From: Diphasiastrum complanatum
Taxonomy: Eukaryota > Streptophyta > Lycopodiopsida > Lycopodiales > Lycopodiaceae
Assembly: GCA_029204225.1 (NCBI GenBank)
Contig: CM055114.1
Coordinates: 18,961,273-19,025,272, forward strand
DNA: 64,000 bases
Direction: 5' to 3'
Both the position numbers and the translations under genes were made by a program. Below, piece after piece: positions 1 to 11,340 of this stretch. The notes beneath the pieces are model-generated. The model searched no databases, had not been told where the DNA came from, and saw only the letters and a program-made list of their open reading frames with translations. The first letter of the stretch is position 1, and each line of letters opens with the position of its first letter.

Positions 1-112
<112 letters not shown>

Positions 113-454
113 AATTACATATAAATAATATATTATTACCAAACTATTCTAAATAATATTAATAATCTATTACAAGACCATTCAAAACCATATTCATACT
201 AACAATATTCAAAACCATTTTAAATCAATGCAAAATTTAAAAACACATACACATATAATACACACACACTCTCTCTCTATCTCTTTCTATCTTTCACACT
301 CTTTATCTCTTCTCAAAACAAACAAACAAACACCAACCTCAAACAAACAAACAAAAAGCAAAACAAACAAAAATCAAGAACTAACCTCAAACACTGATCT
401 TCAAGCACCCTCAATCATTGATCTTCAAGCCCTCAAGCACTGATCTTCAATCGC

Positions 455-683
455 TCCAAAGATGCTCCCTTTTACAATGTGCTCCATAGGTGTATCTATG
501 CCTTTACAGTTCTCCATATGAGATTTCCTGAGCATGGAAAGTGCATGTCCACTTTGGCTTATAAATGCATGACCTTTCCAAAAATCTATTTCAAGGCCTA
601 AGTCCTATATCTTAAACTCGGTACCAAGTGCATGCTTAGTTTCTTCAACTAACTTCTCACTATTTCCACAGAGAGTGATATCC
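455..683 (-). pseudogene. Copia reverse transcriptase 3' fragment (after YVDD)
   Basis: Read on the minus strand from 683 down, the translation begins D-I-T and runs through a block like the Copia RT palm/thumb: a DLG followed by LEIDFW, then ISQSGHALSMLRK and DTPME. These match the conserved Copia stretch after the catalytic YVDD (F-x-M-x-DLG ... I-x-I-S-Q-x-K-Y ... STPM). One in-frame stop lies before DLG. The piece starts exactly where a terminal inverted repeat begins at 684 and supplies the residues missing from the plus-strand RT fragment that stops at 12740. It is a dead fragment. Confidence 0.75.
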
Positions 684-760
684 ATTAGAGGAGTTCTCAA
701 TATCAAAAAGTCCCTTTAAGGAATGCCATGTAGGATATACAAAAACATCAAAATAAAAAA
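684..760 (+). mobile_element. Terminal inverted repeat end of a small DNA transposon (partial)
   Basis: Begins CATTAGAGGAGTT and continues to a CAAAAAG(T)CCCTTT block, the same terminus seen at 12741, 17462 and 31797. No matching right end lies nearby, so only one end is present. The inner boundary is approximate. From about 761 to 1119 nothing is recognised. Confidence 0.65.
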
Positions 761-1119
761 AAACAATATTGTTTATTTGCTTGCCCACACCACTCCCAAG
801 GCCTCCCCAACTCCCAATGATCTAACCATAGTGTCTATAGTCACAGTTAAGAACTGTTAACAGTTCGTAGTATAACTTGACTAAATTCAAAAATATTTCC
901 TCCATTGGTTACGAAAAGAGCAATATTTTCACTAGATCTAGAATATGACCGCCATCCCCAAATTCGAATCAAGAAAAATTGCAAAATGTTCACATATGCA
1001 TTCCTTCCACGAAAATGGAAATATGAGCGCCAACTACCTATTGGAATGAAATAATGAGCGGCATTTCCAAATTTGAATGAAGCATACAAGCATGGAGATT
1101 GGATTGATCGTACATAGTG

Positions 1120-1766
1120 TGAAGGATTTCAGATCATTCAAGATCCAATCCATGTCCCAAATCTTTGGTTACAATAAGGAGCAAACCAACAATCCTGCCA
1201 ATGTAGAAAAATCAGCATCTACATACAAAATGAGATGCAAACTCTAAGAGATATTGATCAAACATGAACCAAAACATAAAATATGTTTGTTGTCCATACA
1301 ATTACGGTACCCTACTATATTTCACATATGTGGAACCAAAAATAGCAATAAATGATCATTTACCACATAGAATTGCAAGATAACACCAAGATAGTGCACC
1401 AATTAGTAGAACCCAAAGAGAACCATGTATAATGATGAAATGAGAGATAGAAGAGAGAAGATGTGTCTCTCCATGAGTTAAATCCTTTTATAGAGTTTTC
1501 AAACCCTATTTGGCCACTTGGCTTTCCCTCCAAAATGTAAACCCTACTATCTTTGGGTCTAGATTCAATGTACCCAAAGTTCAAATTTGAATCTCTCTCA
1601 AACTTGACTACCAACTTTCCCACACTTTCCAAAAGTGTTTATTGAATGTATTTTGAACTAATATAACTTCAAAAATTTTATCTCTAAGTCTAAAATGAGT
1701 TTTGGCCTCTTATTGACAATTTACCAAAATGTGACTAAACTAGACTAAACTAGTTGAAATCTCTCA
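1120..1766 (-). repeat. 3' LTR of Copia element 1 (minus strand)
   Basis: On the minus strand it starts TGAGAGATTTCAAC and ends with GATCTGAAATCCTTCA, so it has TG...CA ends. It is homologous along its length to the LTRs at 54738-55371 and 58429-59067. A purine-rich GAGGGAGTG tract sits just upstream on the minus strand (1767 on), as expected of a polypurine tract. Confidence 0.85.
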
Positions 1767-4187
1767 CACTCCCTCTTCAACTAGTTTTGGCATAGTTTTG
1801 ACAATAGAACTTTGATCCAACTTTAGAGTGATCTCCATCCTAAGTATAGATCTTCTTTCTAAGGTTCTAAAGTATGTTTCATAATTGATATAGAGAATAG
1901 TGTCCAGATTGGATGCTTCACTATTTCTTACATCAATTTTACACATCAAGATATAACTAGAACATGAAGAACCAAATAGAATGTGAATGAAATAATTCCT
2001 CCATGTTTCAAACTTTGAACTCTCTGGAAAATTATAGCAACCAAACAATAAATGTGAGTGATGACCATTTGCTTGCCTGTCTCCTCCAACTTTGTCCTTC
2101 TTTTATATGTCTTCACCATAAAACTTCATGAATGAGCCTCCATCTCCATCTTTCCACAAGATATCATCAAACCTTGATGAATTGGCCATGAATGAGTGAC
2201 ATAATGAACCTCCATTAGCTTCATTTCCATCAGCAAAACCAGCCAAGAATGCTAGTACAACTCAACAATAAGATATTGCAAGACAATGTAGCTAGTTTGT
2301 CCATGTCTTGACAATTTGCACACATCCACATGAAATAGCTCAAACATGAGATAGAACAAGTAAAGTAAACTTGAAAAACACTTCCTTGCTGCTCCTTTGA
2401 CCTTACCTGAGTCTTCAATAAGCTGCAAAAACAGATCCATAACATCTTTGCCAATTACCTCTCCTTTGATGCTCTTGACTAGCTCCAAATTGTCACCTTT
2501 TCTTTTGTGTTGTTGAAGCCCTTTGAGACCAACCTCTCGATCTTCCTCTTGACCATCAAAGTCATTGAACATAATTTGTTTTCCAGATCCATTACTTGCT
2601 TTTCCAATATAAAAACCATGAGAACCAATATCTTCTTGCATAGAATCATCTACACAAGAAAATTCTCCAAAACATGTGAGTAAAGCAAAGTGTGTCGCTT
2701 CCACTTGCTTACGTTTCTCTTGATCATCAAAGATATCAAGGATATGAATATCTTTAGACCTGAACCTCTGGAAATACTCCCTCTCAAACATATGATCTAG
2801 ATCCAACAAGATCTCATCAATGCTTGATCTTGATCTTCCACAAAGGTTAGTGAAAACAATGTCACCAATGTCACCATCATAAATCAAAAGATAGATTTCA
2901 AACTTTCCATCCAGCATGAAGTAGAGTAGGTGAATATGATTATCAAACCTAATAAATACAGCCCTCTTGAGTCCATAACAAACCTCAATAAGCTCACCAA
3001 TGAGATCTCCCTTGTCTTGAAGAAATTGCCTCTTGATTTGCTCCATGTAGTCTTCTCCAACCAACCTTTTGCCATCTTGATCATGAGTGATCAATTCACA
3101 ATCATAGAATCCTTTGAGTTGATGAAGAGATGTGAGATCCATGCTTTGGATCTTCCCAAAAACCAATCTTTCACTGCTCTTTCCTTCATAAGACTCCCTC
3201 TTGATGATTACATCATAATAAGTAGAAACCTCAAAAACATTAGAAGCCATGAAAAAAATGATTAGTACCTTCAACATAAAGATGATTGAAGTACTCTCTT
3301 TTTTCAAACAAGAACTTCTACTCAATGTTTTAGGTAATGACTCATATGATAATACTTCTTCCTCACTATCATTCACAATGACATCATTCAAAGTACATCC
3401 TACTTTGAAATCTTCACATACTTCTCTTCCTTTTGACTTGTGACTATCTTCCTCACCAAGTCTCTTGATAGAAACATTTGATCTACTCTCTTTATGAAGA
3501 CATGTGACTCTACTTGCTGGAAAAATGACTTTTTTGGAATCATAACAAAAGAATGTAGAAGAACCACCTCCTTCATGCATGCACCTAGCAACATCCTTTT
3601 CCATATGATCAAAGAAATCACTAACAACAATCTTTTCCAAGGAAGAACCTTCACCTCCATTGATGAAGTTAGCTCTTTCCTTATCTTTGCATGCTTGCAC
3701 TTGCCATGAAGAACCATTGAAACACCATCATTATCCTCAAGACTAGCCAAGTTAGCACAAAGATGAACATCTCCAATAAGCATATTAGATCTTGACCTAG
3801 ATCTAGCATAAGAAAACTTGTTAGACTTTGTATAAGATCCACCAATCTTATTGATGCTAAAAGGTAACTTTGGAAAGTTGAGACCAATCTCCTTTTCCAT
3901 TCCATCCTTTTTGTTAGCCATAACATAAGCATCAAGCTTGAAAAGTCTACCTTGTTTATTGCCCCTAGCAACCAAGATTTCTTCCTAATGAAGTAAACAT
4001 CACCACCAAACTTTACCATGTATCCTTTCTCTATCATTTGACCAACACTTAGCAAATTCTTTGAAAGTGAAGAAATGTAAAGAACACCATCAAGTCTTGC
4101 TTTCCTATTAGTAGAGAGACAAATAGGAATTGAACCAATACCTTCAATCACACACTCACCACCATTGGCCATGTGAATTGCTTTCTT
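1767..4187 (-). mobile_element. Copia element 1, truncated internal region
   Basis: Internal part of a minus-strand Copia element that ends in the LTR at 1120-1766. Near 4187-4010 it encodes the region after the protease (ICLSTNRKARLDGVLYISSL, then NLLSVGQMIEKG), with frame breaks down to about 3700. Integrase is missing. The middle is occupied by a long aberrant ORF (2252-3700), and 1764-2048 encodes a segment shared with 54264-54540. Gag, the protease active site and the 5' LTR are absent because the element stops abruptly at 4187, where an unrelated transposon-like gene begins. Confidence 0.8.
2252..3700 (-). pseudogene. Aberrant Copia-derived ORF, degenerate RT region
   Basis: A 482-residue open frame inside Copia element 1. 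Several stretches look like Copia reverse transcriptase with changed or missing blocks: VGEDYMEQ (compare EEEIYMEQP), VCYGLKRAVF (compare LYGLKQAPR), and EIYLLIYDGDIGD where the catalytic YVDD should be. The normal aspartate pair is not preserved, so no polymerase activity is expected. The C-terminal 120 residues (GSGKQIMFNDFDGQEEDREV and onward, then FHVDVCKLSR) match the ORF at 53460-54145 in another copy of the family, so the altered sequence was inherited. What the ORF does, if anything, is unknown. Confidence 0.55.
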
Positions 4188-5330
4188 GGCACTTAGCAGG
4201 TGATTTGAAAACATTGAAATGTATGTATAATGTCTCTCACGGTGCTACATCAAAACACACTTGTTTGTATTGCATGAAAATGACAAAAGATGTTACTAGG
4301 AGTACAAGAATTACTAGAGAATATGCATATCCAAACTGGAGGCCTGTGCTGCCTATCCCCTTGAAAAATGTGCATGTTTGCACTCTTCATGCAGAAGTTA
4401 GATTAATAGAAAAGATCATTTGTCTTCATATAGTTTTTGCTTGGAATATTAAGCCAGCATCATTAGCAAAGGAAGCTATCTCTCGATTAGAAGATGTTTT
4501 ATCAAAAGCAGGACTCCATAAAGGACAAGTCAAAATTCAAAAAGATGAAAAGCTTTTAGGAAAGAATGGGAACATGCCAACTAAGCCAAGCATAGGAGGA
4601 GCAAAAGCACGTCGTTTTCTATCAAATCATACTGGTAAGGCTTCTAATATTCGACACTCAGTTTGGACAGATATTATTGCTGCCACTCAGGACTTCGAGA
4701 AAGACTGCAAAACCAGAGTACTAAAAGTTGATGTATGGAAAAAGCTTGATAGTATGATTGCTATTTTAAGAAAAGAAAAATACTCTAATATTGATAAGAA
4801 AGTTGTCCAAAGGACTTGTGTCGAGTTTGTTAATGCAATATCAAAAGCATGGGGAGAATATCACATCACTCATTACATGGTTAGTATAAAATTTTCAAAA
4901 TGCTTTCAAATTTTCATATATATTTAAATCCAAACGTAAGACTAACATTATGATTTTGACATATGCAGCACATACTAAGAGATCATACAACATTTTTTAC
5001 AAATACATATGGAAGCTTGAGCGTATGGTCATCACAAGGGATGGAGAAGTCACACTGGCAAGCACAAGCAACATTTCATCGAAATACACAATATGGAGAA
5101 ACCAATGAAAAAAGAACGCAGAGTTGAGATTCGACATATAACAAAGTCCACACAATACAACAAGTTTAGAAAAGCATGCAAGTTCATATAGAAAGAGAAA
5201 ATTAGATGATTGCTGAGTAGAAGATCATCATTACTGAGTAGAAGATCATCATGACATGTACAAAATTGCTTTGCAAATTCATTGAACAAGAGAGGAGAAA
5301 TACCCAATGTAAATGTATTGATTGTATTAT
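4188..5330 (+). pseudogene. Transposon-like gene, C-terminal half (GDLK/Cys family)
   Basis: The frame from about 4190 to 4927 contains LAGDLKTLKCMYNVSHG followed by a Cys pair in HTCLYCMKM, then a helical region. After a likely 45-bp intron the next exon (from about 4970) reads YGSLSVWSSQGMEKSHWQ. A G-D-x-K-(10-15)-C-x-x-C block followed by a Q-G-x-E-K block recurs in a family of transposon-derived proteins that I recognise by pattern but cannot name. The same protein, but its N-terminal half, lies at 37056-38588; the overlap from 4188 to about 4510 is nearly identical to 38286-38588. Stops appear after about 5130. The piece begins exactly at the end of Copia element 1. Confidence 0.6.
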
Positions 5331-5350
5331 ACCAAAATACAAAGCGTCAA

Positions 5351-6829
5351 CTATTCATCATCAGATCTTGTATCAGATTCTATGGTAGTATTGTCATGAA
5401 AAAATTCTCTAATAGCATATGCATCTAATAGATGTGCATTATCCTTATTTCCACTAAGTTCAATATAAGTAGAGTACAATGAATGATGGGAGTTCCTTAA
5501 AGGAAGATTCCCATGAGTAAAACCTAGAATGTTCAAAACATAAGATCTTTTGACGAAAATGATCTTATTTGTCTTAACAAATTTATGTCCTCCTAGATAA
5601 AATGATAAAGCTTTAACTGCCATTATCAGACTCTCCCCAACTGGGCTCAGCTTCAAATGAGCAATATAGATCTCATTCTTCAGAAAATGCCTAAGATAGT
5701 GGCCAAGTCCACTATCCCTCTAGAACGAGGATGCATGTTGTCTGTAACCATCTCGTCTCACAATAAAGTCATCAATTATGAGAGCATACTGCTGTAAGAA
5801 ATATGCTAGCAAAAACACATTCAGTGATTGAAAACATTCAATTGCAAGGAAGATTAAACACTTACACATTCTTCATCATCAGCAACAACTAGATCAGGAT
5901 GATCAATATAATGACCACGTACTAAAGTGGAATCATTAGTGAAGTGCATTAATGATGGATGAGGGAAGCCCATCTGGGATTGAAATGCCGTGAATTCTTC
6001 ATCAAATGGTCTGCCTCGCGCATCCTTAGCTATATTTGATAAAGTCTTATTCAGACATTCTTCATCGGTCATAAGACCCTCCTCATCATCAATATCAATA
6101 CCAACAACAAGGTCATCTGTCTCAAAATCTACAAAGTCGAAGAATTCGGAAATTGTGCCGGATAATAAACATAGAACCTCATTCTCACGAGTCAAAAAAT
6201 TTACATAAATCATCAGTAGTAAAATATACATCATCATTAATATAATATACAGGAAAATTGAAAAGACACTTTGAATCCTCCATAGATTTGGATTCATCAT
6301 CAGATGTATTTTGGCCAATGAAAGAATCTCGGAGAACATCAGTATTTACATCAATGAAGTCACTTTCTTTATCAAGAGTGTCGATAAGAAAGTGACTGAT
6401 ATCCTTAATGGCTGACTGAACAGAGGAGGGTGCAAAAGGAGGGTCAGCAGCAGGAACTTCATTATCATCTAGGATCTGAACTAACAGAAAATGTACGAAA
6501 CCACTCTGATATTCAACCAATCAACATTTCTTGTTGCAATACGGACACATTGAACTACTTTTGAAAAGATCAAACAATTTGGTGAACATTCTATCTAGTC
6601 TATGTCTAAAAGCTGGAAAGAAATGAACAAGATCAGTATAATGCATGTACCGGAGTGGACCTATGGAGAAAACAGGCTTGCTAAGTATATCTCTGAATTT
6701 GACATAATGTTCATAAAATATGTCAGAATTTGATTGTGCAGTCCTGAAAATATGTAGATATGGCCTGAATAGACTGTGGAAGTAGTCTAGGTTTTCAGTA
6801 ATCCCAAATTCACTCAGAAATGAACTCAA
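5351..6829 (-). pseudogene. Unknown minus-strand gene remnant in several frames
   Basis: Four overlapping open stretches (6829-6521, 6520-6185, 6339-5854, 5656-5351) look like pieces of one acidic protein split by stops or small introns. The first has a leucine/aromatic-rich block ending in SSMCPYCNKK, a possible single zinc-binding CxxC. The second and third are rich in Asp, Glu and Ser, and the last has LGGHKFVKTNKIIFVKRSYV. I recognise no family. The frames use few rare stops and have amino-acid composition unlike random sequence, so a real gene, perhaps of a transposon, is likely. It points away from the H3-like ORF at 7909. Confidence 0.4.
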
Positions 6830-7128
6830 GCCTGATTCTCATGAGGATGATGAGGAAGAGGGCCATGGCAGTAACATGAATATCGCACTTGTGCACGCGG
6901 GAGGACTGAACCAAAACTAACTATCAAAATGGCACAGAAGATGGATATGTACGACAGACAGATATAACATATTGCACTTGTGCGCGAGTAGGTATAGTTG
7001 CAAACAAGCGGACTGCAATGAGTGCGCACAAATGCGATATGTTGCGAATTTCGAGAACGAAAAAGGTAAAAAATTCAATCGATTTTTGTGCTATTTATAC
7101 TGAATTTTTGCATGTGTGGCCAACGGAC

Positions 7129-7370
7129 TTAGAACACATGTCTACTTTCGCTTGAAGACACCTTTGAAATGTTCCCCTCATCAAAAATGACATCTCTACC
7201 AACAATCACTTTGTTAGTAGAAGGAATGTAAACGTTGTAGGCTTTACTCACCTCACTATATTCAACAAAAATACCTCTTCTTGAAGATGGATCCTCCTTG
7301 GTCCTATCATCAAGAGTAATGTTGACATAGCATGTGCATCCAAAGGTTCTTAGAATTTTTATTGGACAAC
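7129..7370 (-). pseudogene. Copia integrase C-terminal fragment
   Basis: Minus-strand translation reads RTFGCTCYVNITLDDRTKED, then SSRRGIFVEYSEVSKAYNVY and VIFDEGN, which is the region after the integrase core of Copia. It is almost identical to 55660-55860 and to 52975-53170 of the two Copia copies farther right. Only about 240 bp are present, with no LTR or neighbouring domains, so it is an orphan fragment. Confidence 0.9.
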
Positions 7371-7379
7371 AGGCACAGG

Positions 7380-7579
7380 CACGTGTGAGATGACACCTGC
7401 ACACGTGTGAAATGACACTTGGGCACGTGTCACGTGTTCATTCGATTGCGTAAAAACACGTGTCGCTCTCGCATTCGATTGTACAAATCCCACACGTGTA
7501 ATGTGACAGGGTGACACGTGTCGCTCTCACATTTGTCCTACAACGCCCACACGTGTGACAGGACGTTCTTTCGCACGTG
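7380..7579. promoter_or_regulatory. Cluster of nine CACGTG palindromes
   Basis: CACGTG hexamers start at 7380, 7402, 7424, 7431, 7457, 7493, 7515, 7550 and 7574, most within ACACGTGT. In plants CACGTG is the G-box core, bound by bZIP and bHLH factors. Nine in 200 bp is far above chance. Several are followed by GAAATGACA or TCGCTCTC, so part of the cluster may have arisen by local duplication. Confidence 0.6.
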
Positions 7580-7908
7580 CAAACCCCGATATAAAATCAC
7601 AAATTTCGATGATTTTTTTTTCACTTTTTTTTTGCTCCGCATATCGCATTTGTGCCCGCCCTTCACAGTCGAAATTCCTCCTACTACCTTCCATGCGCAC
7701 ATGTCCAATACGTCTGCCTACGTGTTACCCCATATCGCACTTGTGCGTCTTTCCTCAAATCTAATCTTTCTCTCTGATATTCGGCTCGCACAGGTCTGAT
7801 ATACCGTACATTCTGTCCGTACATAGCGATCCTCTACGAGTTTTTTATCATCCCTCCCTTCTCATCCTAACCTTCACGCACAAGTCCGCTATCACATAGT
7901 ACACGCCC

Positions 7909-8577
7909 ATGGATAAGAGAAAGCAGACAAGGAGGGACTTCTTCTCTCCTGGCTCATCCTCATCTCATGCGGTTGCCATCACACCACCTGCTAGACCTAG
8001 AACGCGCAACCGCAGTAGGTGGCACTCTGAGATACGCAAGTATCAGAGGTCAACAGCTCTGTTGATCCCAAGAGCTCCATTCTACCGTGTTGTCCAGAAC
8101 ATAACAAGAAATGATCTCGGACAACATGTTAGATTCACACCGAGTGCTTTTTAGTGCCTTCAGGAGGCTGTTGAAGATTATATTAGCCTTTTTTTTTAGG
8201 ATTCTTGTTTGCTTGCCATCCATACCAAGATGGTTACCATAATGCCCAAGGATTTTCAGCTTCTGATGAGAATGAGAGATAGGTACTGTAGGTTACATGT
8301 ATCTCAACCTGCTGCTCCTAGACCAACTCCTGTAGATAGGACTAATCTTCCTACGAAGCATCCTAGGAAGCAGACAGCCCCCAAGCGTGCTCCTAAGAAA
8401 GTGAAGCCTAACCCTTCAGATTCTATGAAGCCTATCCCAGAATCCATTGTAGATAACGCTGCTATTGATAATGTTGTAAATATAGCTACCTCTGTTTTGG
8501 ATACTACACATCCACCTCCTCCTCCTCCTCCCAATTTTTATACATATATAGATTCGGATGATTATCTTAAAATTTAA
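7909..8577 (+). pseudogene. Histone H3-like ORF with CENH3-type features
   Basis: One frame with two in-frame TAG codons (8152 and 8197). After a 37-residue N-tail unlike canonical H3, the histone fold is clear: EIRKYQRSTALLIPRAPF (alpha-N), VVQNITRNDLGQHVRF (alpha-1/loop 1), LQEAVEDYI (alpha-2), LLAIHTKMVTIMPKDFQL (alpha-3). Features typical of centromeric H3 (CENH3/CENP-A) are the LLIP in place of LLIRKLPF, loop 1 one residue longer than in canonical H3, and the absence of the ARTKQTARKS tail. No intron interrupts the fold, whereas plant CENH3 genes usually have several, which suggests a retrocopy or capture. The frame continues about 90 residues past the fold (basic, then proline-rich), which CENH3 proteins lack. 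The stops make it a pseudogene unless they are read through or are assembly errors. Confidence 0.75.
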
Positions 8578-8899
8578 GAAAGACATATCGGATGCCATAG
8601 ATACAATTGGTACTCCTTTTTGTTTTAGACTAGATGAACTTGACTTTAGTATTAATTTTAAAGTTCTAGATTGTCTGGATCTCAAAGACAGACGGACTTC
8701 TATCAGTGATCCTGTGATAGAGTCTGGACTTATACTCTTGCAATATGACATTGCAAGAGATTCATCAAATGAGTTGCTGGTGCAGAGTAACTTCCTGCTT
8801 CAGGCCTTCAAGGAGAATAATGACACATTGTCACAGTGTCTGACAAGTGGATTCACACCAGCAACAAAGTATCTGCTCATACCTTATCATACGAAGTAA
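8558..8899 (+). CDS. Hypothetical ORF overlapping the H3-like ORF
   Basis: A 113-residue frame that overlaps the end of the H3-like ORF by 20 bases in another frame. It is rich in Ile, Leu and Asp (for example CFRLDELDFSINFKVLDCLD, DPVIESGLILLQYDIA) with no stop. I do not recognise it. It could be the continuation of the preceding ORF after a frameshift, or a separate exon of the same transcription unit. It ends just before a P450 fragment begins at 8965. Confidence 0.3.
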   Translation: MIILKFKKDISDAIDTIGTPFCFRLDELDFSINFKVLDCLDLKDRRTSISDPVIESGLILLQYDIARDSSNELLVQSNFLLQAFKENNDTLSQCLTSGFTPATKYLLIPYHTK

Positions 8900-8964
8900 G
8901 TTATATTAAATGCTTCTTACTGTTTTATGCATTAACATTGGCATTGTCAATGAAAATAGTTCTC

Positions 8965-9375
8965 AATCGTGCAATACAAACTCGCTTACACATGAAGTCA
9001 TAAATTAAAAATCTTACTTTTACCTTTTCAATAAATCTTATACCTTTTTCCTGGTAAACGGATTGATTTTGCAGCTTCTCGTCCCATTTCTTGCTGGTCA
9101 TGTTGCAACTGGAACACCGTTTTACCTACCTCATAGTTAGTATCAAAGGCTGTACGCGTGATAATATCAGCGATCAGATTCTCGTACTCCTCTAGAACTT
9201 CAATCTCTACACCCTTGGGCTATTTTCTATCTACAATCCTGCGTTCCCAGTTGTTCAATATTTTCAAAGTGACCTCTGCCATGTTTCTACCATAGCCTGT
9301 AGAAATAGAGATTTTAAATATTCACAAAATCATCGACACTGGTAGAAAGGTAATATCAGAAATAGAACTATCTTG
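8965..9375 (-). pseudogene. Cytochrome P450 exon 3 fragment
   Basis: Minus-strand homologue of 24100-24500 of the intact P450 gene: part of intron 3, exon 3 with its splice acceptor (about 9302) and donor (about 9052), and part of intron 2. A one-base deletion near 9285 (GCCATGTTTC against GCCATCGTTTC) shifts the frame. Flanking exons are absent. It abuts the 2 kb inverted-duplicate element at about 9376. Confidence 0.85.
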
Positions 9376-11340
9376 TTTTAACTCGGTGCATGGTGATCTA
9401 TGACACCTTAGTCACTGGCTTAATGTCTTGCATTTGTGATTGTTAAGTAGCTCTCTTTCTAAGTGATTGCGTCCACTGATTACAGGTAGTTCTAGCCACT
9501 ATTAGAATGTTTCATGCACGAGCAACGACATTCTTAAACACGCACTATACATGACTCATTCACTATAATGAAATGCTCCCTCACACTAACGACTCACACA
9601 GTTCATTCATTTGTAACATGTGAGATAGACATTGTAGATGCTTTCACGCATTGATTCCTTCTTTTAGACAGATTATCAGTAATAGGTTCATAACCTTTAC
9701 AGATTGTGATTAGCCTTGTAAAGCAACGGTTACGTCTGCTATTATTTTGTGCTCACCTGCATTATTGACCTATATATTTCGTTATACTTAATTTGATTAC
9801 ACCTCTGTTTGGTTCTACGTTCAAATTTGTGTCAATACTGTGATGCTTTTCCATGTTCTTTCTGGCCATCTGATTGATTTGTCTAGTTCTCTACTGATCG
9901 CTTCTACCACCACCACGCATTAAAGCTCTAAAATTATCATGTTCTTGTGTTCACCTACTAAGTCACCAATAGTGCATGCACATAGAGAATTGAAGGGAAT
10001 GATCCTCCTTCCCCTCATTTTTCTGACAGGGAGAACGCCCCACGGTAGACAACTACACAAACATTTCAAATTTTGATCATATAAAGAGAGCATTTTATTC
10101 CAACCTGTCTTACGAAAAAGCTCCAAGATAAAAAAAAAAAACAATCAATAGTCAAATTACACAAATGAGTATAGGGTAGACTTACAAAGTAGGCTCAAAA
10201 ATATCCCTCGCTACCACTGCCCAAGTGAGAAGCCCACGTGGTCTCTAGTCAGACTTTGACTGCCTCTCACTGCTGCTTGAAAAATTCTAGATCATCTTGA
10301 TACTCTTTCTTCGCATACTTCCAGTCCTCTTTCACCACATGGGAAGGCCCGCCTCTCTCGGCTTTCACTGCATCTCAGATTTTCGATTTGTGGTGGCTCA
10401 TCATAACTCCCATGCGGCTCCTCATCCATCTCCGTGTGAATTCCATGTCCTAGGATGGGACATGGGACTCACTACACAGCTGGTCAATGACGTGACTCTT
10501 GCAATCATCGTTGACATCCCACCAATCATGAAAAATGACATGAGCTCCCTCATGCGCGAGATGACCCTCTTACCATGGTTATTCTCAATGATGTAACCAT
10601 CCCTGTCTATGTCATACGACGATGGGATGGCAGCTAGTGGTGATGTGGCCATGGGAGTGTCTACGGGGGTGGCCTCTGGTATGGGAGATGTGGCTCTGAG
10701 AGTGTGTGTGGGGGTGGCCTCAGGTATGGAAGATGCCCCGCCGACAGGAGAATACTAATGCTTTTGGGTGTACATACTGTACTGGAGGGGAGAATAGCCA
10801 AGGAGGGGCTACCGAGGGGAGAATAGCAATGGGGAAGATTGGGATGGGAGAATAGATAGGGGAGGGACTGGAGGGGAGTGGTCTAAAAACCCCATGGTGA
10901 AACGTGACCTCACGGAGTATAGCTGATAGGACAAAGCTCAGTGGTAGTGGGTCGAAAGGGAGGAAAAATGTGAGGGGTGAAAGTGGGCGTGTCAAGAATC
11001 TGAGGTGTGACAGATGCAGGAGCGTTCACGACCATTTCAAGTTCAAGGAACAATGATGATCCAAATTGAACCACATTGAGGAGTAGACATCAATAAGAGG
11101 CTCACTGGCCCCACAAGTGATTCATATGTAACGAGAGGGTATCTCTTCTATGAAGACACGAAAGAGGACTATGGTGTCTAGGCCCTTGGAAGTCCTCGAG
11201 TTTGATGGTTTGTAGCATCAAAGAGAGAAAATGATGCTGCTACTTTGAACTCAACACTTCAAAGTGGTTACATCGTTTGAATCCAAACAAGAACGTCAAC
11301 GGCCTACACACCATATGTATAAGGGAAGCTCCCTAAGATC
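9376..11340 (-). mobile_element. 2 kb element, left inverted copy
   Basis: Reverse-complement homologue of 44460-46470, with many substitutions and small indels. Matching landmarks are GCATGGTGATCTATGACACC (9388) with its complement near 46440, a proline-rich frame at 10720-10995, and the minus-strand ORF 10422-10652 (ATSPLA, DRDGYIIENN, SHPRTWNSHGDG) with its counterpart at 45110-45427. I cannot assign a family. The right copy follows CACTA exons, so this may be the second gene region of a CACTA element. Confidence 0.65.

Larger units (their letters stand above)
6860..7900. promoter_or_regulatory. Divergent intergenic region with repeated ATATCGCACTTGTGC motif
   Basis: Close copies of the motif ATATCGCAYTTGTGC occur at 6880-6896, 6969-6986, 7022-7040 (reverse), 7641-7655 and 7732-7747, with a weaker copy at 7876-7892. 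They lie on both sides of a dense CACGTG cluster and between two outward-facing genes. The arrangement looks like a shared promoter region; this is inference from layout. A Copia scrap at 7129-7370 interrupts it. Confidence 0.4.

Noticed and set aside
228-443. 71-codon ORF
   Set aside because: Low-complexity CA/CT-rich sequence with no motif or second copy.
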